This document shows positions 1-8,001 of a stretch of 36,892 nucleotides of DNA, piece by piece. Positions within the stretch are counted from its first letter, which is position 1. Every line of letters begins with the position of its first letter. A program made the translations under genes and the position numbers. Origin of the DNA: JAHELQ01 sp965603365 (GTDB taxonomy: Bacteria > Acidobacteriota > Aminicenantia > UBA2199); the NCBI GenBank assembly GCA_965603365.1, contig CBFDCR010000051.1, forward strand, positions 1-36,892. Reading direction: 5' to 3'. A model generated the notes under the pieces. That model was not told where the DNA came from and made no database searches. It saw nothing but the letters and a program-made list of their open reading frames with translations.

Positions 1-68
1 ATGAAGCAAATTAGCAATTCAGGGTACAAAGAAAACTTTGATGGGAAATCTAGGTGTTCCAAAAACTC

Positions 69-97
69 TTGACCGGGAGAGGGGTTTCATTTACAAT
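69..97 (+). promoter_or_regulatory. sigma-70-type promoter for cinA operon
   Basis: TTGACC (69-74), a 17-bp spacer and TACAAT (92-97). Transcription would start near 104 and leave a leader of about 33 nt before the cinA ATG, with GAGAGG as ribosome-binding site. Upstream, positions 1-72 hold only a 23-codon open frame from the window edge, which I cannot assign. Confidence 0.6.
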
Positions 98-136
98 AAA
101 AGGTTAATATTTTATTTTTTGGTTTTGAGAGGTTAA

Positions 137-1390
137 ATGAGAGCTATTTTTATTGCGGTGGGTTCCGAGCTGCTGGAGCGAGACCGGCTGGACACCAACT
201 CTTTGTATGTGGCCAGGAGGCTGCGGGAAAAGGGTATCCTGATGGACATGAAGATGGTGGTGGGGGACAACCTGGAGGAGCTCGGCTGGGCCATCAAGAA
301 TGCCTGCAAGCGGTGCCAACTGGTGATTGTCACCGGCGGGTTGGGCCCCACCGAGGATGACTTGACCCGGGAGGCCGCCGCCAACGCCCTGAAAAAAGAG
401 CTGCTTTTCAAAGAGGAAATTGTAGACGAAATCCGCACCGTATTTAGGAGTCGCGGCCTGGAGATGCCCCAGATCAATACCCGCCAGGCCTTCGTGATCG
501 AGGGGGCCGAGGTGCTGTCCAACGCGGTGGGCACCGCGCCGGGACAGTACCTGGACGAAGATCCCTGCCGACTGCTGCTCCTGCCCGGGCCGCCCCGGGA
601 GATGACCCCCATGTTTGAGAAGGTGTTTGCGGAGAAGATCGCCCCCCTATCCAATTATCACATCTACACCCGCAGTTTTCAATTTGCCGGTATCACCGAA
701 TCCATGACCGACAGCCTGATTGCCGAAATCTATACTAAATATCGCAGCGTTAAAACCACCATCCTGGCCGCCCCCGGCGTCATCTCGGCCCATCTACTCG
801 GCCGCTCCCGCAAATCCCCACAAGAGGCGCAGGCCCCCACAGACGAGCTGGCGGAGAAAATCAAGGAGCGGATGAAGGAATACCTGGTTACCGAAGAGGA
901 CATGACCTTTGAAGAGTATATTGTGCAGGCGTTAAAAAAGAACAAATTAACCCTCAGCACGGCGGAGAGCTGCACCGGCGGCGGCTTAGGGAATCGAATC
1001 ACCGACGTTCCCGGCAGCTCAGAGGTATTCCTGGGCGGGGTGATTGCCTATGCCGACGAATTGAAAATAAAACTCCTGGGGGTTGGGGAGAAGACACTGC
1101 TGAAACATGGGGCGGTTTCGGCGGAGACGGCCGGGGAAATGGCCCGGGGAGTGAGGAAACTCACCGGTTCGGCTATCGGCATCGGCATTACCGGCATTGC
1201 CGGGCCCAACGGCGGCGGTGATAACAAACCGGTGGGATTGGTGTATATGCACTTGAGTTCAGACCAAATGGAAAAGGGATTTCACCGGGTGTTCCCCGGA
1301 GATCGGAAGGTCATCAAGACCCGGAGTGAAAATTTTGGCCTGAACCTCATCAGGGAGTATGTCAACCAACATGGATCGGCGACTGAATGA
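137..1390 (+). CDS. cinA: CinA-type nicotinamide-nucleotide amidohydrolase
   Basis: A 417-residue protein of full CinA length. Residues 1-170 form the MoaB/MogA-like (MoCF) domain, with the nucleotide-binding stretch VTGGLGPTEDD near residue 65. The C-terminal CinA domain (about 255-410) shows TAESCTGGGLGNRITDVPGS, with the conserved active-site serine and cysteine region, and GIGITGIAGPNGG. In the family, the C-terminal domain deamidates nicotinamide mononucleotide for NAD salvage and the N-terminal domain can hydrolyse ADP-ribose; the protein is cytosolic. The gene has its own sigma-70 promoter and overlaps the start of the next gene by about 30 nt, so the two are probably translationally coupled. 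The start is supported by GAGAGG seven or so bases upstream. Confidence 0.93.
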   Translation: MRAIFIAVGSELLERDRLDTNSLYVARRLREKGILMDMKMVVGDNLEELGWAIKNACKRCQLVIVTGGLGPTEDDLTREAAANALKKELLFKEEIVDEIRTVFRSRGLEMPQINTRQAFVIEGAEVLSNAVGTAPGQYLDEDPCRLLLLPGPPREMTPMFEKVFAEKIAPLSNYHIYTRSFQFAGITESMTDSLIAEIYTKYRSVKTTILAAPGVISAHLLGRSRKSPQEAQAPTDELAEKIKERMKEYLVTEEDMTFEEYIVQALKKNKLTLSTAESCTGGGLGNRITDVPGSSEVFLGGVIAYADELKIKLLGVGEKTLLKHGAVSAETAGEMARGVRKLTGSAIGIGITGIAGPNGGGDNKPVGLVYMHLSSDQMEKGFHRVFPGDRKVIKTRSENFGLNLIREYVNQHGSATE

Positions 1391-2105
1391 AGGCGGGACC
1401 AGCCGGGATTATTTTTACAGGAAAAAAGTGGTGGTCTATCAACATAAAGAAGGCTACCGCTTTTCGGTGGATGCCCCGATCCTGGCCGATTTTCTGCCCC
1501 ACTGCCCGGAAGCCGGAGCACTGGAAATCGGCACCGGCTGCGGCATCGTGTCGCTTCTGGCTCTGTACCGGAACAAATTCCCCTCTGTCGAAGGCATCGA
1601 GATCCAGGAGAGACTCTGCCGCCTGGCCCGTCTTAACGCCGAGCAAAATGGCTTTCCCCAAAGATTCAAGGTGCGGCAGGCAGACTTCAAAGACGTATAC
1701 CGGAGCTACCGGGATGTCCCCCTCATATTCTCCAATCCCCCTTTCAGGAAACTCAGCATGGGAAGGTTAAGCCCCACAGAAGAGATCCGGCTGGCTAAGA
1801 GCGAAGAGAAGATGACCGTCGAAGACCTGCTGCTGCGATCTTTCTCCATTCTGGCGGCAAAAGGCAGCCTCCTGTTGATCCTGCCCTCTCCCAGATACAA
1901 GAAAATTATGACGCTTGGCCGCAGCATAGGATACTTCGTTTCAAAATTTAGAAATGTTTTTTCCTTTAGGGATGGAAACCCCGAGCGTTTTCTGGTACAA
2001 TTTACCAATCACAATACCGTTTCGGAAGAGTTGAAACCGCTGGTGATTTTCGAGAAACCGGGGGTTTACAGTGAAGAAATGGAACATATTTTTTCAGGAA
2101 GTTGA
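1359..2105 (+). CDS. TrmN6/YfiC-like N6-adenine tRNA methyltransferase
   Basis: A 248-residue class I SAM-dependent methyltransferase. Motif I is LEIGTGCGIVSLLAL and the catalytic motif IV is NPPF, typical of N6-adenine methyltransferases. Length and the N-terminal GYRFSVDAPILADF match the TrmN6 (YfiC) family, which methylates A37 of tRNA-Val1. The specific tRNA target is inferred. The reading frame overlaps the end of cinA. Two starts are possible, ATG at 1359 and ATG at 1371, and neither has an ideally spaced ribosome-binding site (AGGGAG at 1352-1357). The 3' end abuts the exporter permease gene, so it probably sits in the same transcript. Confidence 0.8.
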   Translation: MSTNMDRRLNEGGTSRDYFYRKKVVVYQHKEGYRFSVDAPILADFLPHCPEAGALEIGTGCGIVSLLALYRNKFPSVEGIEIQERLCRLARLNAEQNGFPQRFKVRQADFKDVYRSYRDVPLIFSNPPFRKLSMGRLSPTEEIRLAKSEEKMTVEDLLLRSFSILAAKGSLLLILPSPRYKKIMTLGRSIGYFVSKFRNVFSFRDGNPERFLVQFTNHNTVSEELKPLVIFEKPGVYSEEMEHIFSGS

Positions 2106-2106
2106 T

Positions 2107-2931
2107 ATGATTAGAAAATTTAATGAACTTGTGAAGTACCGGCAGCTCATTTCGACCATGGTCTCCCGGGAATTGAAAGCCCGCTACCGGGGTACCGTAT
2201 TGGGCTTTTTCTGGAGCTTCGTCAATCCCCTGCTGCTGTTAATGGTCTATTTTGTCGTGTTCGGCATCATTTTGCCCACCAGCAGCGGCAGGGTGGAGAA
2301 TGTCAACCTGGTGGGGGTCGATTATGCCATTTTTCTCTTTACCGGTCTACTGCCCTGGTTGTGGTTCAGCTCCTCCATACTGGAATCGGCCAATGTGTTG
2401 TTCGTGCACGGCAACCTGATAAAAAAGATCCGGTTCCCGGTCGAAGTGCTTCCCATCACCACGGTGGTGGCCAACATGATTCATTTTATACTGGGCATCC
2501 CGATACTGGTTTTATTTATCATCTTCTTCGGCAAAAGCCTTGGTTTAACCTTCTGGATATTGTTCTTACCGGTGGCCATGCTGGTTCAGTTTGTATTTTT
2601 AATGGGGCTGAGTTTCCTGGTCTCCGCCTTGACCGTCCATTTCCGGGACTTGAAAGACATACTGGCCAATTTCCTCACCCTGTGGTTCTTCGCCACCCCC
2701 ATCATCTATCCCTTTATGACCCCCACCATCCAGAACCACAAGGCAGTGGTCATGGCCCTATCCCTGAACCCCATGACCCATATTATCGAGGCCTACCATT
2801 ATACCTTTGTCTTCGGTTCCCTTCCCCACTGGAAAAAACTCTCGGTAACCTTTGCCGTCGGGGTGATATTTTTTTTCCTCGGTTATCTCATTTTCGACAA
2901 GCTGAGAGACACATTCGTAGAAGAGGTGTAA
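2107..2931 (+). CDS. wzm: polysaccharide ABC exporter permease (Wzm-like)
   Basis: An ABC-2 type permease of 274 residues with about six hydrophobic segments. The N-terminus LVKYRQLISTMVSRELKARY followed by GTVLGFFWSFVNPLLLLMVY is the hallmark of O-antigen/teichoic-acid exporter permeases (Wzm/TagG/RfbA). It should form the inner-membrane channel for an undecaprenyl-linked glycan together with the ATPase encoded just downstream. The frame opens earlier at 2071, but ATG 2107 is preferred: AGGAAG lies seven bases before it and the family N-terminus begins here. Only one base separates it from the preceding methyltransferase stop. The transported glycan cannot be told from sequence. Confidence 0.9.
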   Translation: MIRKFNELVKYRQLISTMVSRELKARYRGTVLGFFWSFVNPLLLLMVYFVVFGIILPTSSGRVENVNLVGVDYAIFLFTGLLPWLWFSSSILESANVLFVHGNLIKKIRFPVEVLPITTVVANMIHFILGIPILVLFIIFFGKSLGLTFWILFLPVAMLVQFVFLMGLSFLVSALTVHFRDLKDILANFLTLWFFATPIIYPFMTPTIQNHKAVVMALSLNPMTHIIEAYHYTFVFGSLPHWKKLSVTFAVGVIFFFLGYLIFDKLRDTFVEEV

Positions 2932-2932
2932 C

Positions 2933-4288
2933 ATGTATCCCATCGTGGCCAAAGATATCACCAAATATTATCGAAAATATTCCAACCGGCATAAATTCCT
3001 CACCCTGAAGAGTGCCATTGTCAACCGAACCTTCTTTGCCGATTTAAAGAAGGAGGAGAAGTTTGAGGCCTTGAGTGGTGTGAGCTTTGAGATCAGAGAG
3101 GGAACCACCTTGAGCGTCATCGGTGAAAACGGATCCGGCAAGAGCACCTTGCTGAAAATTCTGGCCGGTATCACCATGCCGACATCCGGGGAGCTGTATG
3201 CCAGGGGCCGGATCTCTGCCCTGATAGAACTGGGAGCCGGCTTTCATCCTGAAATATCCGGCAGGGAAAATATCTTTATCAACGGCGTGATCCTGGGGCT
3301 GTCAAGGAAAAAGATCCAGGAAAAATATGATGAAATTGTCCGCTTTGCCGAGCTGGAGGACTTCATCGACAACCCGGTCAAGACCTACTCTTCGGGCATG
3401 TACATGCGGCTGGGATTTTCCATTGCCATCCATGTGGACCCCGATATTCTTCTGATCGATGAGGTACTGGCCGTGGGGGATGCCTCCTTCGTGCCCAAAT
3501 GTCTGGATAAGATCAGCGAGTTTAAACGGAAGGGGAAGACCATCATATTTGTCTCCCACGACCTGTCTACAGTGGAGCAGATCAGCGATGAAGTGATGTG
3601 GCTGAAAAACGGCCAGATAAAGGTGCAAGGCTATCCCAAACGGGTGGTGGACGCCTACATGGAATACGTCGGTAAAAAAGACACCCGGAAGGCAGAGGTC
3701 AAACATGAACAGGAGGAGGATGATGCCCAGCAGAACCGGGAGAAGCGCTGGGGCAGCAAGGAGATTGAAATTGCCAATGTCAAAATGCTGGACAAAAACG
3801 GTAACGAGAAATATATTTATACACCGGATGAGCCCCTGACCATTACGTTCGACGTCATTCCCCACACCCAGGAAAATGATTTTGCTTTCGGTATCGGCAT
3901 TTTCAACGTCGGCGGCACCCAATGCTACGGCACCAATACCCTGATGGAAAGTTTCAAATCCAGGAGCATCCAGGGCAGGGGAAAGGTAAAGTTGAGAATA
4001 CCGGCACTCAACCTGATTAACGGGACATATTTCCTGAATATAGCGGTACACAAAAAGGACGGCTACCCCTTCGATTACCACCATTTTCAATATACCTTCC
4101 GGGTGACCTCACATTTTCGGGATGTGGGTATCGCCAGAGTCCCCCACACCTGGGAATTCTCCAACAACATCAGGATCCACAAAGACAGACCGACCGGTCA
4201 GCCGCAGAAGAATACCCAGAAAAAAAGAGAAGAGCCTCGTAACCAGAAACCGCAGCGGCCGCGAAGAACCCGAAGAGATAAGAAGTGA
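2933..4288 (+). CDS. wzt: polysaccharide ABC exporter ATPase with Wzt-type C-terminal domain
   Basis: A 451-residue ABC ATPase. Walker A GENGSGKST is at residues 64-72, the signature SSGMY at 153-157, Walker B ILLIDE at 172-177 and the switch His at 209. Residues about 275-410 form a beta-rich Wzt_C-like domain, which in O-antigen exporters recognises the modified non-reducing end of the glycan. The last 38 residues (414-451) are a low-complexity, strongly basic tail with about 16 Lys/Arg, which I do not associate with the family. The ATG follows the permease stop by one base. It pairs with the Wzm-like permease. The 3' end overlaps the next start as GTGA. Confidence 0.9.
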   Translation: MYPIVAKDITKYYRKYSNRHKFLTLKSAIVNRTFFADLKKEEKFEALSGVSFEIREGTTLSVIGENGSGKSTLLKILAGITMPTSGELYARGRISALIELGAGFHPEISGRENIFINGVILGLSRKKIQEKYDEIVRFAELEDFIDNPVKTYSSGMYMRLGFSIAIHVDPDILLIDEVLAVGDASFVPKCLDKISEFKRKGKTIIFVSHDLSTVEQISDEVMWLKNGQIKVQGYPKRVVDAYMEYVGKKDTRKAEVKHEQEEDDAQQNREKRWGSKEIEIANVKMLDKNGNEKYIYTPDEPLTITFDVIPHTQENDFAFGIGIFNVGGTQCYGTNTLMESFKSRSIQGRGKVKLRIPALNLINGTYFLNIAVHKKDGYPFDYHHFQYTFRVTSHFRDVGIARVPHTWEFSNNIRIHKDRPTGQPQKNTQKKREEPRNQKPQRPRRTRRDKK

Positions 4289-4758
4289 GAAAGACATACA
4301 CTAATATCGATCAACTCAATCGGCAGTTGCAGGCGACTGGCGATCGAAAAATCGTCTTTACCAACGGCGTGTTCGATATCATCCATCCGGGGCATATCGA
4401 GCTGCTGCAATTTGCCAGAAAGAGGGGAGATCTCCTCATTGTCGGGATCAATGATGATGACTCGGTGCAGAGGCTGAAAGGCAACCGGCGGCCATTTTTT
4501 GCCTTACCCGAGAGGCTGGAAGTCCTGGAAGCCATCGAGGCCGTAGATTTTATTATCCCTTTTTCGGAAGATACGCCGCGGAGATTGATCGAGGGTCTGT
4601 ATCGAATCGATGTGTTGGTAAAGGGCGGTGACTATCGAATGGAGGAGGTGGTGGGCAAAAAAGAAGTTGAAAATTCCGGCGGGGAAGTGTGCCTTTTTCC
4701 CATTCAATCTCACCTTTCTACATCGGCAATCATTGAGAGAATCAAACGTGATATTTAG
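4285..4758 (+). CDS. rfaE2: RfaE2/HldE C-domain-like sugar-phosphate nucleotidyltransferase
   Basis: A 157-residue nucleotidyltransferase-fold protein. FTNGVFDIIHPGHIELLQFA carries the HxGH motif, and LLIVGINDDDSV and LSTSAIIERI are conserved in the ADP-heptose synthase family. In the family it adenylylates D-glycero-beta-D-manno-heptose 1-phosphate for lipopolysaccharide core synthesis. The kinase half found in fused HldE is absent, so this is the split RfaE2 form or a related glycerol-/sugar-phosphate cytidylyltransferase. It starts with GTG inside the wzt stop (4-nt GTGA overlap), so translation is coupled to the exporter genes, consistent with a surface-polysaccharide role. Confidence 0.82.
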   Translation: MRKTYTNIDQLNRQLQATGDRKIVFTNGVFDIIHPGHIELLQFARKRGDLLIVGINDDDSVQRLKGNRRPFFALPERLEVLEAIEAVDFIIPFSEDTPRRLIEGLYRIDVLVKGGDYRMEEVVGKKEVENSGGEVCLFPIQSHLSTSAIIERIKRDI

Positions 4759-4766
4759 GGAAACGT

Positions 4767-4795
4767 TTGACAAAAAAATACACATGTGCTAAAAA
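4767..4795 (+). promoter_or_regulatory. candidate sigma-70 promoter for PP2C-kinase-FHA operon
   Basis: A perfect TTGACA (4767-4772), a 17-bp spacer and TAAAAA (4790-4795), the last preceded by TGC as in an extended -10. The -35 is strong and the -10 weak. It lies in the 54-bp gap between rfaE2 and the phosphatase, which supports a separate transcription unit starting here. Confidence 0.45.
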
Positions 4796-4812
4796 GGAGA
4801 TTATGACTTTGA

Positions 4813-5649
4813 ATGCCTGCCAAAATTCGGTCAGGACGGAATTTTAAAATGAGAATCGATTTCTATGGGAAAAGTGATATCGGAAAGAGCAGAAAGACCA
4901 ATGAAGATTATTTTTTACACGAAAAAATAGATGAGGACGAGTATTTGTTTATCGTGGCTGACGGCATGGGGGGACATCAAGCGGGCGACGTGGCGTCCAG
5001 GTTGGGAACACTGACATTTTCCGATAAGTATAAAATCTTAAGGAGAAAAAGGCGAGCGATTATCGATTCCATGGTTCTTTCGTTAAATAAAGCCAATGAA
5101 GTCATCTTAAAGAAAGCCACCAACGACCCCCGAAAGATGGGAATGGGCACGACTTTCAGTGCCTGTGTGGTCACCGATATGACTGCCCACATCATTCATG
5201 TAGGGGACTCCCGCATATACCTGATCCGAAATAATGAAATAGAAAGACTAACCACAGATCAGACCTTTGTGTCAAAAATGGTGGAAGACGGCAGGATTTC
5301 CGAAGAGGAGGCCAAAGATCATCCGCAAAAAAATATTTTATATATGTCTCTGGGAGCCAGAGAATCGTTCACTCCGGAAATCATCGGCGACTTCAAGCTG
5401 GCTACAGGCGACATCTTTGTGATGTGTTCAGATGGGCTGAACAGCATGGTGAGCGATGAAATTATTCAGGAATACTCCCTGTCATATCCGCCTCAAAAAG
5501 CGGTGGAGAGATTGATCGAACGGGCCAACGACAACGGCGGCATCGACAATATTACGATTCAGGTCTTAGGAGTCGGGAACATTCGTCTTTCAGAAGACAC
5601 CGAAAGCTTTAGAAAAAATACAATCCAAAGAGATATAATGCTAAAATGA
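4813..5649 (+). CDS. PP2C-family protein Ser/Thr phosphatase
   Basis: A 278-residue soluble PP2C/PPM phosphatase. Metal-binding and catalytic motifs are all present: NED at 30-32, VADGMGGH at 48-55, GDSR at 131-134, CSDGL at 205-209 and IDN at 244-246. It should dephosphorylate phospho-Ser/Thr in the cytosol. The start is uncertain. ATG 4813 lies 13 nt after GGAG (4796-4799), and ATG 4849 starts closer to the domain (MRIDFYGKSD) but has no ribosome-binding site. A 14-codon frame starting at ATG 4803 overlaps this start. The gene ends ATGA-overlapped with the kinase gene, so the phosphatase and kinase form an antagonistic pair. Confidence 0.93.
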   Translation: MPAKIRSGRNFKMRIDFYGKSDIGKSRKTNEDYFLHEKIDEDEYLFIVADGMGGHQAGDVASRLGTLTFSDKYKILRRKRRAIIDSMVLSLNKANEVILKKATNDPRKMGMGTTFSACVVTDMTAHIIHVGDSRIYLIRNNEIERLTTDQTFVSKMVEDGRISEEEAKDHPQKNILYMSLGARESFTPEIIGDFKLATGDIFVMCSDGLNSMVSDEIIQEYSLSYPPQKAVERLIERANDNGGIDNITIQVLGVGNIRLSEDTESFRKNTIQRDIMLK

Positions 5650-6485
5650 TAGAACTCGGTAAACGCCTGGGGAATTTTTTAATCGAAAGAAAAATCGGCA
5701 GCGGCGGAATGGGAACCATCTACGTGGCCATCGATACCATGCTAAACCGCAAGGTGGCTCTAAAAATCATTCATCCGGAATTGAGTCATAACTCCCGATT
5801 GATGGAGTTATTTAAGGTAGAGGCCAAGATGCAGGCCCAGATGAATCACCCCAATATTGTGACCATCTTCTATTTCAACAAGATCAAAGACGAGTGCGTG
5901 ATCGTAATGGAATATGTAGACGGAACATCGCTAAAGGAAATACTGCGGGGCGGCACCCGCTTCTCGGTCATGGAAGCGGTCAATATTTTTAAGCAGGTTC
6001 TGAGGGGACTCCACTATGCCCATTCCCGCAACATCATTCATAGGGACATCAAGCCCGCCAACATCCTGGTGACTAAAGATAAACGCATTAAATTATCCGA
6101 CTTCGGCATCGCCAAAATACTGGGAACCGCTGAAATCGAACAGGACGGCATGGTGATGGCAACCCCCTGCTACACATCACCCGAAATTATCCAGGGAAAA
6201 GAAGTCGATTCTCGATCCGATCTTTATTCGGTGGGGGTTACATTTTACGAAATGCTGACCGGCACGGCGCCCTTTAATTGCCAATCCTCTTCAGACCGGG
6301 AACTACAGCGGCAGCACCTTAAAGCCATTCCCCAACCACCTTCCAGGCTCAATCCCGAAATCGGCCCCAGGATGGATGCCTTCATTTTAAAGGTCCTCGA
6401 GAAAAGACCGGAAAACAGGTTTCAGAGCGCCGGAGAGATGCTGATGGAACTCGATCAAGAAGAAGGATTGATCAAAGATGATTGA
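5646..6485 (+). CDS. PknB-type Ser/Thr protein kinase, soluble
   Basis: A 279-residue Hanks-type kinase domain with every catalytic residue: glycine loop GSGGMG (18-23), Lys40, Glu59, HRDIKPAN (132-139), DFG (152-154) and the activation-segment end SPE. It ends right after the kinase domain, so it has no transmembrane helix, PASTA or other sensor domain, unlike PknB itself. ATG overlaps the phosphatase stop by four bases. The FHA protein encoded next has a membrane anchor and a phosphothreonine-binding domain and may recruit this kinase or its substrates. Substrates are unknown. Confidence 0.94.
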   Translation: MIELGKRLGNFLIERKIGSGGMGTIYVAIDTMLNRKVALKIIHPELSHNSRLMELFKVEAKMQAQMNHPNIVTIFYFNKIKDECVIVMEYVDGTSLKEILRGGTRFSVMEAVNIFKQVLRGLHYAHSRNIIHRDIKPANILVTKDKRIKLSDFGIAKILGTAEIEQDGMVMATPCYTSPEIIQGKEVDSRSDLYSVGVTFYEMLTGTAPFNCQSSSDRELQRQHLKAIPQPPSRLNPEIGPRMDAFILKVLEKRPENRFQSAGEMLMELDQEEGLIKDD

Positions 6486-6585
6486 CCATCAATTCGATTT
6501 TCTTGATATTTTTGTGCCGGCTGGAGCTTGCAGACGTCGGTTCTCTGCTGGCCCGGCCCCAAATAAAGTGGAGGGTGAATAAAAA

Positions 6586-7293
6586 ATGGAAATAAATTTA
6601 ACTATAATAGTCGTGGTGGCGATAGTGGTGCTGCTTGGCACTATTATCATTTTGATAAATAAAAGAAAAGAGAAACAGGGAATCCAACAGTTTGAACAGA
6701 AGGAGTTCGTGCCCATGACCGCAGCGCCGGAGCCCGCGCCAATGGGTGTGCCGGAAGAAGTCGCCCCCCAAAAACCCGATTACGTTGAGCCCAAAACCAT
6801 GGAGATGCCCACAGACTTTGAATCCCCGGAATTGGGGGACGAAAATTTTGTCGAGCCCGATTCGCTGGAGCCGGAAGGAGAGCCGGAAATAGAAGTGGTT
6901 GACGATATTAATTATACCCGCCCCAAGATCAGCTTAGAAGCAGACTTTGTCAGGCCGAAACAGGAAGTAAAAAAGAAGAAAGTCGATGACGTGTTTGGGG
7001 AAATCGATGTCCTGGTCAATGACGAAAAAATGAGTACCCACAAAATAACCGGGCGGGAAATCAAAATCGGCCGGGACCCCTCCCAATCCCACGTCATCAT
7101 TCCCGAACTGATTGTTTCAAAACTCCACTGTACCCTGATCATCAAAGAGGGCCGCGTCTTTATCAAAGACAATGACTCCACCAACGGCCTTTATATAGGA
7201 GACGAAAAGGTGACGGAACAGGAGATGATGAAAGACACCGTCATCTTCCTGGGCAGGAGAGGCACGGTTAAAATCCTCTTCCGTAAAAAATAG
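6586..7293 (+). CDS. membrane-anchored FHA-domain protein
   Basis: A 235-residue protein with a transmembrane helix at about 5-24, a long acidic, proline-rich linker (about 40-125) and a C-terminal FHA domain (about 145-235). FHA residues are visible: Gly162-Arg163, Ser178, His181 and STNG with Asn200. FHA domains bind phosphothreonine peptides. The N-terminus is short outside the membrane and the following KRKEK favours the FHA domain in the cytosol. GGAGGGTG precedes the ATG. It follows the kinase gene after 100 bp in the same direction and is probably a phospho-dependent scaffold of this module. Confidence 0.9.
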   Translation: MEINLTIIVVVAIVVLLGTIIILINKRKEKQGIQQFEQKEFVPMTAAPEPAPMGVPEEVAPQKPDYVEPKTMEMPTDFESPELGDENFVEPDSLEPEGEPEIEVVDDINYTRPKISLEADFVRPKQEVKKKKVDDVFGEIDVLVNDEKMSTHKITGREIKIGRDPSQSHVIIPELIVSKLHCTLIIKEGRVFIKDNDSTNGLYIGDEKVTEQEMMKDTVIFLGRRGTVKILFRKK

Positions 7294-7322
7294 AGCCTAT
7301 TCCCTCCGTTCACAAAACCCCA

Positions 7323-7808
7323 TTACCCCGTAATGCGTTTCACCGTCTCGGCGGTGGTAAGGTTATCCAGGATCTCCTTGATGGTTTGATGTAATTCCGG
7401 GTGGCGAAGATGGGCGGCAATTTCAGCCAACGGGATGAGCACAAAGGCCCGGTGGGCCATTTCCCGGTGGGGGATGGTCAACTCTTCGCTGCGGTAAATC
7501 AATCGATCCGCCAGCAGAATATCGATATCAATAGCTCGATTTTTACGATGGGAATCCCCAATATCGCGGCCCATGCTCCTTTCAAATTCCTTGATAGAGT
7601 GTAAAAGATCCGGAGGCGAATCCAAGCATTCCAGACAGACCACCTGGTTCAAAAAATATCGGCTGCCCGGAGCCATGGACACGGGGTTGGTTTCATACAC
7701 CGCGGACACCTTCAGAATCGTCCCCTTACCTTTCAAAAAAGAGATCGCCTGCTCCAAGTTGGACTGCCGTTCACCCAGATTGGACCCCAACGACACATAA
7801 TAGACCAT
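7323..7808 (-). CDS. folK: HPPK, 6-hydroxymethyl-dihydropterin pyrophosphokinase
   Basis: A 161-residue protein of standard FolK length. It opens VYYVSLGSNLGERQSNLEQA, with the family motif SLGSNLG, and carries NRAIDIDILLAD, matching the HPPK signature in which the two Asp bind Mg. PHREMAHRAFVLIPLAEIAP-like sequence follows near residue 110. It transfers pyrophosphate from ATP to the pterin in folate synthesis. No Shine-Dalgarno sequence precedes the ATG, and a -10 box ends 6 nt upstream, so the mRNA may be leaderless. It is a single gene convergent with the FHA gene. Confidence 0.93.
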   Translation of the reverse strand: MVYYVSLGSNLGERQSNLEQAISFLKGKGTILKVSAVYETNPVSMAPGSRYFLNQVVCLECLDSPPDLLHSIKEFERSMGRDIGDSHRKNRAIDIDILLADRLIYRSEELTIPHREMAHRAFVLIPLAEIAAHLRHPELHQTIKEILDNLTTAETVKRITG

Positions 7809-7814
7809 CTGGCA

Positions 7815-7843
7815 TATTTACCACAAATCCACCGGGGTGTCAA
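7815..7843 (-). promoter_or_regulatory. folK promoter, predicted leaderless
   Basis: On the minus strand, TTGACA (7843-7838), a 17-bp spacer and TAAATA (7820-7815), then six bases and the folK ATG (7808). The predicted start of transcription coincides with the start codon. Confidence 0.55.
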
Positions 7844-7954
7844 AAACAAAAATCTAAAGGGGCGACAAAAATTCGGCAAGAATACACGAATACACGATAA
7901 AAGCTTGATTTTCTTTATATTGTGGGGAGAGCTAATGTAAAAAAAATTCTGGTG

Positions 7955-7980
7955 GGAACTTTTTGTTGGGGGATTCGTTT
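7955..7980 (+). promoter_or_regulatory. possible ECF-sigma promoter for DUF4097-like gene
   Basis: GGAAC (7955-7959) followed after 16 bp by CGTTT (7976-7980), the spacing of typical ECF sigma promoters (AAC and CGT boxes). It lies about 20 bases ahead of the gene's AGGAGG. It is a pattern match only and no ECF sigma gene is in the window. Confidence 0.3.
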
Positions 7981-8001
7981 GTTTAATGTCAGGAGGTCAA
8001 C

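Noticed and set aside
6510..6570. Hairpin between the kinase and FHA genes
   Set aside because: GCCGG/CCGGC arms can pair but the loop is long and imperfect and no T-run follows; it is too weak to list.
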